Source: Polytrichum commune (lineage: Eukaryota; Streptophyta; Polytrichopsida; Polytrichales; Polytrichaceae). Taken from it: 64,000 nucleotides of DNA. The stretch spans positions 40,508,527 through 40,572,526 of the forward strand of contig OX485808.1 of the NCBI GenBank assembly GCA_950295325.1, written 5' to 3'. Of this stretch, positions 10,615 through 21,879 are shown one piece after another (the first letter of the stretch is position 1; every line of letters begins with the position of its first letter). A program made the position numbers and the translations under genes. Under the pieces are notes generated by a model. That model did not search any database. It was not told where the DNA came from and saw nothing but the letters and a program-made list of their open reading frames with translations.

Positions 10615-11090
10615 GAGGAAAGAGAAGCAAGACCAGCAAGGGAAGCAAGAGAAGAGAGAGAAGAAAGTGAAGATAAGGGTAAGAAGCAAGAGAAACAAGA
10701 GAAGAAAGTGAAGAGAAGCAAAAGAAGCAAAAGAAGATGAGCAGATGAGCAAGAGAAGATGAGAAGTTGAGCAAGAGAAGATGAGCAAGAGAAGAAGAGT
10801 AGATGAGCAAGAGAAGATGAGCAAGAGCAGATGAGCAAGAGAAGATGAGCAAATGAGCAAGAGAAGCAAGAGCAGATGAGCAAGAGAAACAAGAGAAACA
10901 AGAGAAACAAGAGAAACAAGATAAACAAGAGTTGCAAGAGAAGGAAGCAAAAGCACGAAGAGGAGGGCAAAAGGGAGCTGGTGTACTTTGAAACCCTATA
11001 ACCCTAAAGCAAGAGAAGCAAGAGCAACAGTAGAAGGAACGGAAGGAAGAGATGATAGAGAAGGAAGGAAAAGCACGAAGAGCGAGGGCG
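10615..11090. repeat. Purine-rich GA/AGCAAGAG microsatellite-like tract
   Basis: The plus strand is almost entirely purine, with short units such as GAGCAAGAGAAGAT and GAGAAACAA repeated for about 350 bp. The Leu/Ser-rich open frames on the minus strand are by-products of this composition. Such a tract could form triplex or other non-B DNA. It also looks like a 5'-UTR of a repeat, since GCACGAAGAG..GGGCGAAAGGGTGCTGG occurs twice (10960 and 11075). Confidence 0.75.
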
Positions 11091-11571
11091 AAAGGGTGCT
11101 GGAGTACTTGGAACCCTAAAACAATGGCGTGCCTCCACGTGTCCCTACCCCAAACGTCGCGCCCAATCGCCGGCCTATACCCTTACGTGGCATCACCCTA
11201 CTGGTCTATATTTGGTATTGAAATAGGGGTTTAATTTATACTTAGTTTGGTGATTTTATTATCATATTATGTCATAATAACATCTTATGTTTATGCTAAG
11301 GCAAGTTAAAAGTCACACTAAATGTCACTCTAAATATAAAATGAGCCATCTCGTTGCCTCTTCTCTTCACTTTTGATAATGAGTGAAATATTCATACGAG
11401 CTCTAGAAAGTATTCATTATTTTAGGAAATTATATTAGGGTGTGAGGTTGAGTAAATTATTATGTCATTGTCAACAATTAAATGACATCAATAATAATAA
11501 TAATATCATTTTGGAACTCCAAACAATGAGAGAAACTAACTACAATTTCTAGTGTGGCCTCTATGGAGAGT

Positions 11572-12514
11572 GGGGGAGCACCTTTCATTAAAACCTAGAA
11601 TCACGTGCGTTCACTGCATACTCTAAAAACCCCCTAATATATACAAGTGATTTTTTGTGAAATGAAGTAATACACATACAATTGCAACAATAAATATACA
11701 AGCAACAATATGTATACACAAAAAAACATCCATTCATATATATTAGTCATTACTCGGGGGGGCAGTGTGTTAAAAAAATAAGGATATAGGGGGGTATTAC
11801 TTTCAATTCTCTTATTTTTTTTCACATGCTATCATTATATAAATTTCTACTTTGGGTTAATAGAAAAATGGCTTGCATTACTTATAATTCCAAATTACCA
11901 ATTATTCCATACCCTATACTACTTTAAAGATGTCCAGTGCCATTTTTGATACCCTATATTACTCTTAAGTCCATTTATAATTTTTTGCCCCCATGTTTTT
12001 AAAATACCCTATCATTTGTTTGCACGTATATTGCTACTCCAACCAATGACTGCCCCCCCCCCCCCCCCCGAGAGTCATTAACATAAGTATACAAATGCAA
12101 TTATTGTCTCGAAGTCTACCATGGAATGATCAATAAGATCATATGTCCACTTGTTGTTAGCCCCTTTTGATACCAACATAAACCAATCTCCACGTTTGAT
12201 GGACGGTCCATCAAGTCAAATGGATCCCTATACTCCACCCAACGATTACCAAACTTCCTCCGCATCCTATAAACTCTCCCAACAAACCAAACCTTATGAA
12301 AACTTATCCAATATGAACACTTATGATATATAGTATAGTAACAATACCATACAAGTACAATTATTCTATACTTTTTAAAGGCCTTCCATATATGTACGTA
12401 ACTATAAATTATAACATGTATACCATATGTATATGCAATACGGCAAGGTCCAAATCAATACCCCTCCTGTGCACTCACGTATAACTCGTACATGTTTAGT
12501 ACAGTGCACCCCCC
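11572..12514. mobile_element. ~0.95-kb non-autonomous TIR element, copy 1
   Basis: The left end GGGGGAGCACCTTTCATT and the right end ...GTGCACCCCCC form a short TIR. Internal sequence matches the copy at 20211-21203 in order: CACGTGC near the left end, TATGTATACA, a CTTGTTGTTAGCCCCTTTT-like block, ATACCAACATAAAC, and CACTCACGTATA near the right end. No transposase ORF is present. A poly-C run lies at about 12053-12069. Confidence 0.7.
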
Positions 12515-13300
12515 GAGCTATGGAGGGGACTCTATATTTCGATAATAGTAATAATATTCAATAAAAGGATGTCTTGTTGATTAACTTCAGTATAAGAATT
12601 CTTTTTCTTCTCAAAGGTGGGATTCAAATGCAATTGGGGCAATATACCAATTGGCCACAAATTCTCATGAAACTTTGCCAAGAAATACTTGTGAATCCCT
12701 CAATTATCGCAATAAGTTGTGAAACGCAATTAACAAAACCGAAACATCGAGATATGGGGAGAATTCATATGCTTGTAATACCTTAAACAACATTACGGAT
12801 TAATTCAATCCCTCCACACATAGGTCTAAGCTTGTATTAAAACAAAATGCATGGGTATGTGTTGAATGTACATCCCTCTTGTACATTAAACAACCTTTCG
12901 GATCCATCCAATCCTTCCACACATAGGCCTCAGCTTGTATTATCGCTTATAAGTAGTAGCAAACTTGTTTATATTTGGAGTTTTCTTTCGGTGGTGAGTT
13001 GTGTTTAGGACTCGATTATAGAATACCAATATACGATCTTCAAAACCTTTCATCAAAAGTATATGTTTAAAGCAAATGGTTTAAAGCCAAAGAAAGATTT
13101 TAAAAAATGAAAGGTAAGGTTACCCCTAAATTTGCTTCACATTTGAAATGTTTATGGTTTTATTTTACAAAATTTAAAGGTAGTCATATAGTTTTGAATT
13201 ACTTCCACTTAAGGCTACACATGTATTGGGAGTTATTCAGTTAACCATGCGTACCGTATGTCGTTGTGTTTGTTCAGGGGTGGGCGGTTATAGGGTATAG
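12515..13300. other. Intergenic, no gene
   Basis: AT-rich sequence. CACATAGG(C/T)CT(A/C)AGCTTGTATTA with neighbouring bases occurs twice (about 12818 and 12922), a small local duplication. No coding signal. Confidence 0.5.
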
Positions 13301-13338
13301 GGTATAGTGTTTAGGGTTTAGGGTTTAGGATTTAGGGT
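13283..13338. repeat. Interstitial telomere-like tract (TTTAGGG)n
   Basis: About four imperfect units: GTTTAGGGTTTAGGGTTTAG, then GATTTAGGG, preceded by TATAGGG/TATAGGGTATAGGG variants. This matches the plant TTTAGGG telomere repeat but is short and internal. Confidence 0.7.
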
Positions 13339-13339
13339 A

Positions 13340-14530
13340 CCACGTATGAACTAATGAGAGTATCCCCCTTCTGTCACCAACTTAAAATTGCTTGCCTTTA
13401 TAATATTTGGATACCCTACCCTCCCCTTCTCTCCATTATGGTTTGTTGGGCTCATAATGTTACTTAGAACAACAACTGCTATTGTTTGAGTCAATATTGT
13501 AGATAATGTACATGGGGTACTAAAAATTGTTTTTTGTCTCACGTATAGTACATTAAGAATGCTAGTATTATTTTTTTTGAAATAAATGTTGATGTATTGA
13601 AGGGGGCCCTAAAGTTAAGAGAGGAAATTGAGAATATTGATTTTAAAGCAACCCATAGTGCCTATGACAATAGATGTGCTATTTTCATGGCATCTAGGCG
13701 CTCAAAGTTTGTGTACGTATTAGTATAATTATGTATAGGTGTGTAAAAGTGGGTAAATTAAACGGGTTGGATGGTAGGGTGGTGGCAAATGTAATTACTA
13801 GTTTAAATGCTAGATGAGAGGAGATAACATGATATTGGAGTGAATATCATTACATCGTATGCAAAACAATAAAATAGATGCTAGTTTAATTTTGAATGAC
13901 ACGTATTTTTATACTCCATGTACTATTGTTGTTGTTGTGGTTGATGTTTCACACGACACTATAATTTTCTGTCTCCTAGTTCTACAATGACCTCTCAATA
14001 TTAGGTACTTCGATATTATAAACCACCCCTCAACAATGTTCAATGCTCATATATTATTAGCCTATTTTCTTTGTTGTCCACCATAAATACGTAGATGCCT
14101 TTTGCTTTGTCATTATGTGGACTCATCGTCTATGCATGTTGTCCACTATGAATACACATTCCATTGTAAGGCTGGCACACGGAATGTAGTAATGTTAGGT
14201 TTTTATTTATAGGACGTAGATGGTGGCTAGTATCCTATGTTGGAAAACGGATCCAAGGGAAACGATCAGTACTTAAGGGGACACCCCTCCACCAAGGGAC
14301 TCTTTTTGCATCTCAGATGTGGGTTGCGCTGCTTGGACCCTTGTAGTGTTTTGGATGTTTATTTCGTGCAGGTACAGATCCTATTGCAATGGACCTTTTA
14401 TACCCTAAACACTAAATTCCAAGCCATAAACCCATTAGTGGAGCCAATTTTATGTGGATTGCACTGTCTGGATCCTTATAGTGATTGATTTTTTGTTTAT
14501 GGCAAGTATCGTTCCTGGTGAAATGGTCCT
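13340..14530. other. Intergenic, no gene
   Basis: No recognised coding sequence. The frames present are short and lack motifs. Confidence 0.5.
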
Positions 14531-14960
14531 ATTATGGCGCCGCAAATCACGGAGGTTTACGGACGTGCGTCCGTAAACCTTAAACCTCTTGCTTGGTTGG
14601 ATATCTATTTCTGTGAGAATTGCACTTGAGCTATTTCATGTACATTGAGGTTTACGGACGCGCGTCCGTAAACCTTAAACCTCTTGCTTGATTGGATATG
14701 TATTTTTGTGAGAATTATACTTGAGTTATTTCATTTACATTGAGGTTTACGGACGCGCGTCCGTAAACCTTAAACCTCTTGCTTGATTGGATATCTATTG
14801 TTGTGAGAATTATACTTCAGCTATTTCATGTACATTAAGGTTTACGGACGCGCGTCCGTAAACCTTTAACCTCTTGCTTGATTGGATATCTATTGCAGTG
14901 AGAATTATACTTGACCTATTTCATCTACATTGAGGTTTACGGACGCGCGTCCGTAAACTT
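14530..14960. repeat. Tandem array, 95-bp unit, each with one palindrome
   Basis: Palindromes at 14561 (variant GGACGTGCGTCC), 14656, 14751, 14846 and 14941 (exact) are each 95 bp apart. Units share AAACCTTAAACCTCTTGCTT, TTGGATAT, GTGAGAATT and TTTCATGTACATTGAGG. The unit sequence differs from the 135-bp array, so only the palindrome is common to both. The array lies 0.8-1.2 kb upstream of the plus-strand transposase-like gene. Confidence 0.9.
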
Positions 14961-15123
14961 TTGCACCTTTTTGTTCCATTGTTCGGTATTGCACCTGAGC
15001 TGACATCATGACCACTTGCCATGTATAGTATACCAACGAGACTGTATTGTCATGAAAATTTTCTGACTCACGTCCAGTAACCTAAACCTATTTGTGCTAG
15101 TAATGAGGTACAGAGAGGTTTAC

Positions 15124-15598
15124 GGACGCGCATCCGTAAACCTGCAAACCTTTGGTTCCATACTTTTCACTATGTGCCATGTAGAATATTACATTGAGAC
15201 TGTACGGTCAATGGAGGTATAAGATCCCTAAACCCTAAGCTTACATCACCCTATGTGTCATAGTATAATATTTTGACATTCATAATACACAGTAGGAACC
15301 TGGCACCTGGACATCTTGGTTTCCTAAACCTCTGTGTGTCTTGCACAACACTGACTTTTGACATTCGGATGTTTGCGGACGCACGTCCGTATACCTATGT
15401 TGTATAGTTTGCGAAAACATTTGCGCATGATATTGACCTCTTTGACCACGAAGAGATTTACGGGTACGCGCCCATAAAACTGTCATGTTTTTGTTGTCTG
15501 GACCTTTCCGCCGACTATGAACAAATAAAGACATATGTATGCGCGTGCTTGCACTGATAATGTTGTTACATGGAGATATACGTACGCGCGTTCGTATA
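15124..15598. repeat. Degenerate palindromes upstream of the transposase-like gene
   Basis: One-arm variants are at 15124 (GGACGCGCATCC) and 15377 (GGACGCACGTCC). More decayed copies lie at about 15457-15478 and 15577-15598 (ATACGTACGCGCGTTCGTAT). They continue the upstream palindrome cluster towards the start codon. Confidence 0.7.
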
Positions 15599-15739
15599 CC
15601 AATGTGTCTTTGTTTCCAGGCCATGAAATCCACTATTGTTGACATTGTGTTTCATTGACAATAAGCGTTAGGACTATCCATGACATTTATTGAATGGGAT
15701 ATTTTGACATACTCTTCATGTGGGTCACTTGTAGTGGCC

Positions 15740-18700
15740 ATGGATTCCAACGTCCGAGATAGTGCATTCGAGTTATCTTCGGAAGCGTCAAGCTATGCTA
15801 GCGAATTTGAAGGTGTTATGGAACATGAAACTACAATTGGTGTCGCCAATGCAGAGGATGATTTCATACCAACATGTGAGGGTTATTCGCGGGAACAATG
15901 GATTGATCTTGATGTTGTCATAGTCAATGGATACGGCGTCCCCGTGGCCAATGGTGTTTGTAGGAACTCAAATCCTATGGACTGTATTGATGCAAATCCC
16001 CTTGGGGAGGAAGATGTTGGGGTGTGCATTTTGAACTCCTTACATCCATTGGAAGTACCTCCTGGTTGGAGATTCTCTCTTCGTCGATGGCCGTTGCGAA
16101 GTGTTCTTCACGATGGTGTCAGCTTGTGGAATCATGCACGTCGTTTTGAGGAAATACAAAAGACTTTGTTCGCCACAATGCGTCCTAGACAAGGTCGGCG
16201 TAAATATGATTCCGTTCGCGTGCCCCGTGAACCCACGCAACGTCGTCGAGATCTAACATTGGGAGACACATCTATTAGGTCCGTAGCAACAAAGGATTGT
16301 TGTGCAAAAATGTGTTGCCAACTATTTCCCCGTGACAAAATCAAATCTTTGAGACAAGAGATGTGGCTTGCGGACTTTCGGACGCGATCTGCAAAGAAAC
16401 TTGAAGTCCATCGCAACATGCACTTTGATGCCGAAGGTCGTAAGGTTGTGACCTTGGAAAATATAGAGGTATGCTGCACGGCATGGTACATTATACATGC
16501 AGTTTCAAAGGCAGATTTTTATAGGTTCCGGAACTACTCGCTGCAAGGACGGCGTTCTCGGTTCCATGGCAACTCTGGTACAAAGAAGCCCAGGGAGGCA
16601 ACACTCCAAGCAGCTGCAACACTATCAACCATTATTATGCCATTAGCAGATGCGATGCCACACAAAACACGGACTCTGCCGTCGGGGGAAAAGGTTGTCC
16701 AGATGGTTTTGCCTACAGGGACAAAATGGAAGAACATACTTATGGATGTTAATGAGGTTGGCGAAAAGGCTGGATGTGGGCCGATTTCGTTGTCAAAATT
16801 GAGTGTGATCAAGAATCAACAATTTGCAGAGTACATTACGAAGAGGCCTGGGGATAAGTTTGCCAGGTGTTCTGCTTGTGAAAAATACAAGGGCCTTCGA
16901 GATGCACATCCCATAGGGACTGAGTCGCACAATAGACATCAACGGAAATACATTGAGCATGTCAACAACCAAGAGGCACACCGTCAAGACTACTACAAGA
17001 ATCGCGCATTATCGATAATGAGGCCGAATGAGGTTTTGACAATCATTCATGACAAAATGGACCATGCGAAGACTGCGTGCCCTTGTTATGCACGGAAAAT
17101 AAAGGCTACAGATGGATATTTCAAGCTCCCAATATCTGTCACAGGTTCGTTGGTTTTCACATTTTTTTTGCGAACCCACATACTCATCGTTAAGAGTTAC
17201 GGATGTACATCCGTAAGTGTTTGTTCATTTTCTTGGCCTGCTTGCGGAAAAATTGAATTTCCTTATTATAAATGATATTGGAATGTACTTCTCATTTGTA
17301 TGTCTTAATTCAGGTATGATCGCACATGGCCATGTGGACGTCAAGTATGCACATTATGGCTTGGATTTCTATCCAGGCGACGCCAATCATACCGTAGGGT
17401 CTTTTGCAAAACTTCTACGAGATCTTGAGAGTCCGCCAACATCATCCTCTCGCGCTCTTTTTGTTGGATGTGGAACAACACCGATTTATGAGGCTGTGCT
17501 AGAGGGGAAAGAAGTATGTCTATCGTCACTGCAAGAACCGCCTGAACAAACCGTTCTTGCTAAACCTTTGCCTCCAACTCTACATGTGCAACTGGACAAT
17601 TGTGCCAAAGACAACAAATGTCGATACGTGTTTTGTTTTTGGTCATTGCTCGTAGCCAAGGGCATTTTCAAAGAAGTGTTTGTGTCTTTTTTTATGGTTG
17701 GCCACACGCATGATGACATTGACGCTTCATTTGGACGTTGGAGTATGAAGTTGCACGAGGAGGATTTTCCGACGATTCCTCTTCTCATGAAATCATACAT
17801 GGATTTGGATAATGTGCCAGTCATCCCGCATTTTATTGAAGAAGTGCCCGATTTCAAAGCGTTTATCGAACCATTCATTCTTAAGGGAGGTGACCGTTTA
17901 GTGGGCCATACCAAGGCTCAACAATTCCGATTCTATATGCGTGATGATGGTTTGCCGGCCATGCAATTCAAAGTTTTGTGCACTTCCCCGGATTGGGGTC
18001 CAGAGGAAGGGATACTCGTATGGCGCCAAAACGAAGAAGGCAAATGTATGCTACCTGATGGGGAGCCGAAGCCTTGCAAACCCAACCCCATGAGGAATGG
18101 ACCAGAAATCATCAAAGGTATATCCGGATTCATCCAATATTGGAAAGAATTGTGCGAGGAAGACATCACAAGGCGTGTTCGGGATACCCACGAACCATTG
18201 ATTACGTACTGGGATCGCATTCGCTCAGCATTGCTAGCACCCGATGTCGAAACACATTCATGTTTGACACAAGGTTTTTGGCCACAAAGCCGAGTGACAA
18301 TCGTGGAATCTGAGGCCATGTTCTTCGACAATGGGGACATCCGTGAAGAGTTCGCAGCGGACGACCATTATGTTGGCCCAGCTCGTAATCGTCCGGCTCC
18401 ATCATTTCGTGTGGCTGTTGATTGCTACGAAGGGTATATGATCCTCGTACGTCCTGGAGATGAGGAGCACCCTAAACCGATTTGGTTGGTAAAAGCATTG
18501 TCATCACCAAATTTTGTTCCAACTAGCCCAAATTTTCATCAAATTGAGGTGGAATATTGCCGTCCCAGCACCAAAGATCAAAATGTGCTCCGCACATATT
18601 TAGGGTGGGACACCAAAAAAGGTTTCAAATGGACAATGGACTCAGCATACGAACCAATATGGATAAACACAGATACCATACTTTGTGCTTGGAAACCACG

Positions 18701-18836
18701 CAAAGGTTCCAAATCAGAGACAATGACCATCCCCCAAAAACATATAGATTTTGCCAAAGACAACTTGGCACGTATTGCTGCTGCAGAAAACGATGTCGAG
18801 AATGGAAATGAAGCTGAAGATGAAGATGGAGAATGA
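15740..18836 (+). CDS. DDE/RNase H-like transposase candidate, two exons
   Basis: Exon 1 is 15740-17144 and exon 2 is 17314-18836. The donor ACAG/GTTCGT and acceptor TTCAG/GTATGA give a phase-1 join and a 975-residue product. The start is chosen at GGCCATGG (15740), just after a possible acceptor. An in-frame ATG at 15680 also exists. The middle shows DKMDHAKTACPCYARK (~450), then VTGMIAHGH across the splice. Exon 2 has a conserved-looking block with HVQLDNCAKDNK (~560) and FFMVGHTHDDIDASFGRWS (~600). The D..D..D/E spacing recalls the large uncharacterised proteins grouped as DUF7869, thought to have an RNase H/transposase fold. A Cys-rich segment (CCAKMCCQLF) lies at ~195. The C-terminus is acidic. 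The 169-bp intron carries a palindrome. The family call rests on memory of the motif pattern. Confidence 0.7.
17201..17212. repeat. Palindrome site in intron, four symmetric transitions
   Basis: GGATGTACATCC flanked by GTTAC and GTAAG lies in the 169-bp intron of the transposase-like gene. All four differences from the consensus are C-to-T or G-to-A at CpG sites, and symmetry is retained. Confidence 0.8.
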
Positions 18837-18839
18837 TAT

Positions 18840-19600
18840 TGACGTAGGGTTGGACCACAATTATTTGAAATGTGTCTTGGTTTTTCATGAAATATATGAC
18901 ATTGGGGTCGAATACTATATTAGACACATTTTATAGCAATTTTATAGATTACAATTATATATCATGATTGTATTGATTTACGGATGTGGAATCCAACTTC
19001 ACATGCGCTATCAAATGTTTTTTATATGTTTGTGTTTACGGATGTGGAGTCCAAACTATATAATTATATTGCAGATGCTAATTTGCAATTTCTTATACAC
19101 ACTGTCAAATTATTTTAATATTGTTGCGTTTGGGATGTGCCGTTCAATTCACCCACAATTGGCTAAGATGTTATGTTTGGGATACGCATCCAAGAGTCCC
19201 TAGATATAAAATCAGATGGCTATTTATAGATTCATTAATTTTATTCAATACAAAATCAAAAATACAAAATAATTGTGAATTTGTGACATTGGAATATTGT
19301 GTTGGCGTAGTTTTGATTATCCCCCAAATAATTACTATATTTAGAAACATATATATTCATCACATATGGATCTTTCGAACATTATGTTGCCATTGTTCCC
19401 CATGTTCCCTACGTTCACAATATTCGCATCCGAAACTACGGGTCCAATTTATTTTGAGACTTTCCAAAGTCTCCAATTAACGAATATAGTGTTCAATCAT
19501 TGGCTAAAAGCAAACAAGAAAGTGCCCCTTGCTGGTGGAAATTGCCCACTAGGAAGTGTGGGCAGGGCATTACCTACACTTTAGCAAGCATATTTTTGGT
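18840..19600. other. 3' flank of the transposase-like gene
   Basis: No gene. Two half-sites, TTTACGGATGTGG-(A/G)TCC at about 18977 and 19036, look like decayed palindromes and are followed by more GGATGTG/GGATACGC fragments to about 19195. I could not find a matching element end. Confidence 0.45.
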
Positions 19601-19711
19601 TACATTTACACCAAGTGAGCCGAGTTCATAAATAGATTATTGTACTTCCTGATGCTTGCAAAGGATCAAGAAATCTACCGATGTTTGCTAAGCATCAAGA
19701 TATCTACTATT

Positions 19712-19894
19712 TAGGAAGGGATGGACTTATTCTATACAAGCGTACCTCTCATCCATCCAACATTAAAATTTGACCTCCTTAAGTTTGTTGTTGATTCATC
19801 TCAAATGACCTCAAGTAGACTAATTCGGGTCATTGAAACTAATTTATGTTGAATGAATGAGAGGTACACTCATATTTGATAATTCCCTCTCTCC
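19712..19894. mobile_element. MITE-like element (GCGTACCTCTCATCC family), copy 1
   Basis: The left inner end GCGTACCTCTCATCCATCC and the right end GAATGAGAGGTACACTCAT...AATTCCCTCTCTCC form an inverted repeat. The interior has TTGATTCATCTCAAATGACC and GACTAATTCGGGTC, shared with copies at 25361, 28860 and 29120. Confidence 0.7.
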
Positions 19895-20210
19895 ATTATT
19901 CAAAGCATTGTGAGTTAAAGGCCACGTGCCTAGAAATGTTGCATCATCAAAGGCTTAAGTTAACAACCTCAACATATCTAATGCAATAAGTAGCAATCAA
20001 AAAGTTTGTACGAGTGAGATCAAGTACACTCTAAACTCCATAATATCAACATCCTCAACGTCACTCCTTCTCTTATATCCCAAAACCCCAGGGAACAAAT
20101 GTTCTTGGTTTAGATCTCTCTCCTTATTGTCTTGTTTCTCTCCCATAAATCATGGGGTTTGACATTAAAATAGGCCACCAAAGAATTCAACCCATATGCT
20201 CACATGCCTT

Positions 20211-21203
20211 GGGGGGAGCACCTTTCATTAAAAACTAAGAACCACGTGCATTTGCAACATACTTTAAAAAACCCCTATATTCATGTTTTGTTTGTTGTAA
20301 AATTAAGCAATACACATACAATTTCATTGTTAAAAATACAAGTGATAATATGTATACATAAAGATATCTACATTCATATATAGTCTTTGACATAAGTATA
20401 CAAATATACTTTTGAATAAGAATGTACCTTTATCTCATATATAATGTAAAACCATAGTATTCATTAATATAGTCGCTTAAGACTTCTTCATCCCCTTGAT
20501 GTAACTCATAAGCATCTAAGCCTATAATACATGTCATAGAAGCTAATGCAATTTTTGTTTCTAAATCTACCATCAAATGATTTGTAAGATGGTAAGTCCA
20601 CCTTATTGTTGGTTCCTTTTTTATACCAACATAAACTGATCTCCATGCTTGATCCTAGAACTTGCAACCCTTAGGACTTGCAACAATTGCGATCCCTAAA
20701 TGATTGGTCCAAATTGTTGCACACATCAAAGGTTTACTAATGATACAAAAACGATTGGGAAAAAGATGTAGTTGGGAATCGGCACCTTTCCAATTTCGAT
20801 GCCGCCCATGATCTAACGAAGGCATCAACGACCCGTAACCACCCGCATCAATCACAAAGAAGCGCCAGGTGTCCCCTTGCAACCTCAAGCAAGAAGTGGC
20901 CTCGTTCTTAGCTCAACCATCTCTTCCAAAACCCTAATACTACCTCTTTCATACATACATACATGGATGAGATAAAAAAATGAAAAAATACTCATCCTAG
21001 TTTCATCCAACATATACTTATCCCATAAACTCTACTGACCCTACCATACAAGTTACATATTTTCTAGAGGTCATCCAATAAATGTACATAACCATGGGTT
21101 ATGTAATGTATAGCATACGTATACATAGTACAGAAAAAGTTCAAATTGATACCCATTTTGTACACTCACGTATACTCATACGTTCTATGAAAGGTGCACC
21201 CCC
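20211..21203. mobile_element. ~1-kb non-autonomous TIR element, copy 2
   Basis: The left end GGGGGGAGCACCTTTCATT and right end GAAAGGTGCACCCCCT are inverted. The internal order matches the copy at 11572-12514. No transposase is encoded. The left halves (first ~70 bp) and right ends are the best conserved parts. Confidence 0.7.
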
Positions 21204-21420
21204 TGGGTCGGATGCATCACATTGTCATCATTGTAATTATCATCATTATTGCAATATTGTGATATTCCATAGTGTCACATGCTGCACTAATGCTCTTTTA
21301 TCACGCATCCATGTTAACACTTACCATAACTTCTTAAATATGATGTGCACTTTGGTGCCCACAAGTGTGAAATTACAGAGTTTAGAGTGTACTCTTAAGT
21401 TATTTAGTTGAAGCACCAAA

Positions 21421-21700
21421 GTTTTGGCTAACAAAATTGAGCACGAGGACAACAACGCTGCTTTGACTTACAAGGACTTGTGGGTCCAGTTTCACTTGGC
21501 ATTCCAGGGTTTCTCCGACTCACCCATAATCTCTGTTCCTCGGCGCAGGGATCGTCTTCCTCGTATTCTTGCTTTTTCAAATGTCCAAGTGTAGCAGGAG
21601 CTGAAGAAGCATCTATTTAGCTGGTGGGCTGATGCCAAAGTCCCAACTTGGGCGCTCACAAAGTTAGGTGGGTCAGTCGATCAGAGGAGGATGAGCCATT
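21421..21700 (+). pseudogene. Unrecognised coding remnant
   Basis: One plus-strand frame stays open for about 90 codons apart from a single TAG. It has biased, protein-like composition (for example TYKDLWVQFHLAFQGFSD, RRRDRLPRILAFSNV, then QELKKHLFSWWADAKV after the stop). I do not recognise the family. It could be an old exon or a transposon fragment. Confidence 0.3.
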
Positions 21701-21879
21701 GCTACTCAATTTCCATACACTATTTAGTCTTGTGTTGGTTTGTTTGCTTTCTAAATTTGAGCTCTGGTGTTAAAGAAAGGTGGGTCAATCGAGATGAGGA
21801 GTCGATGACGAGTGCTGCATTAAGAGAATCGTTGTTATTACTTGTCTAGAACTAATCCCATACTCGATTTGCATACTTG

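Noticed and set aside
10517-10970. Leu/Ser-rich ORFs on the minus strand in three frames
   Set aside because: By-products of the purine-rich microsatellite; all three frames are open together.
9230-14960. Possible CRISPR array (palindromic repeats at regular spacing)
   Set aside because: The spacers are themselves repeated, there are no cas genes, and the context is a plant nuclear genome.
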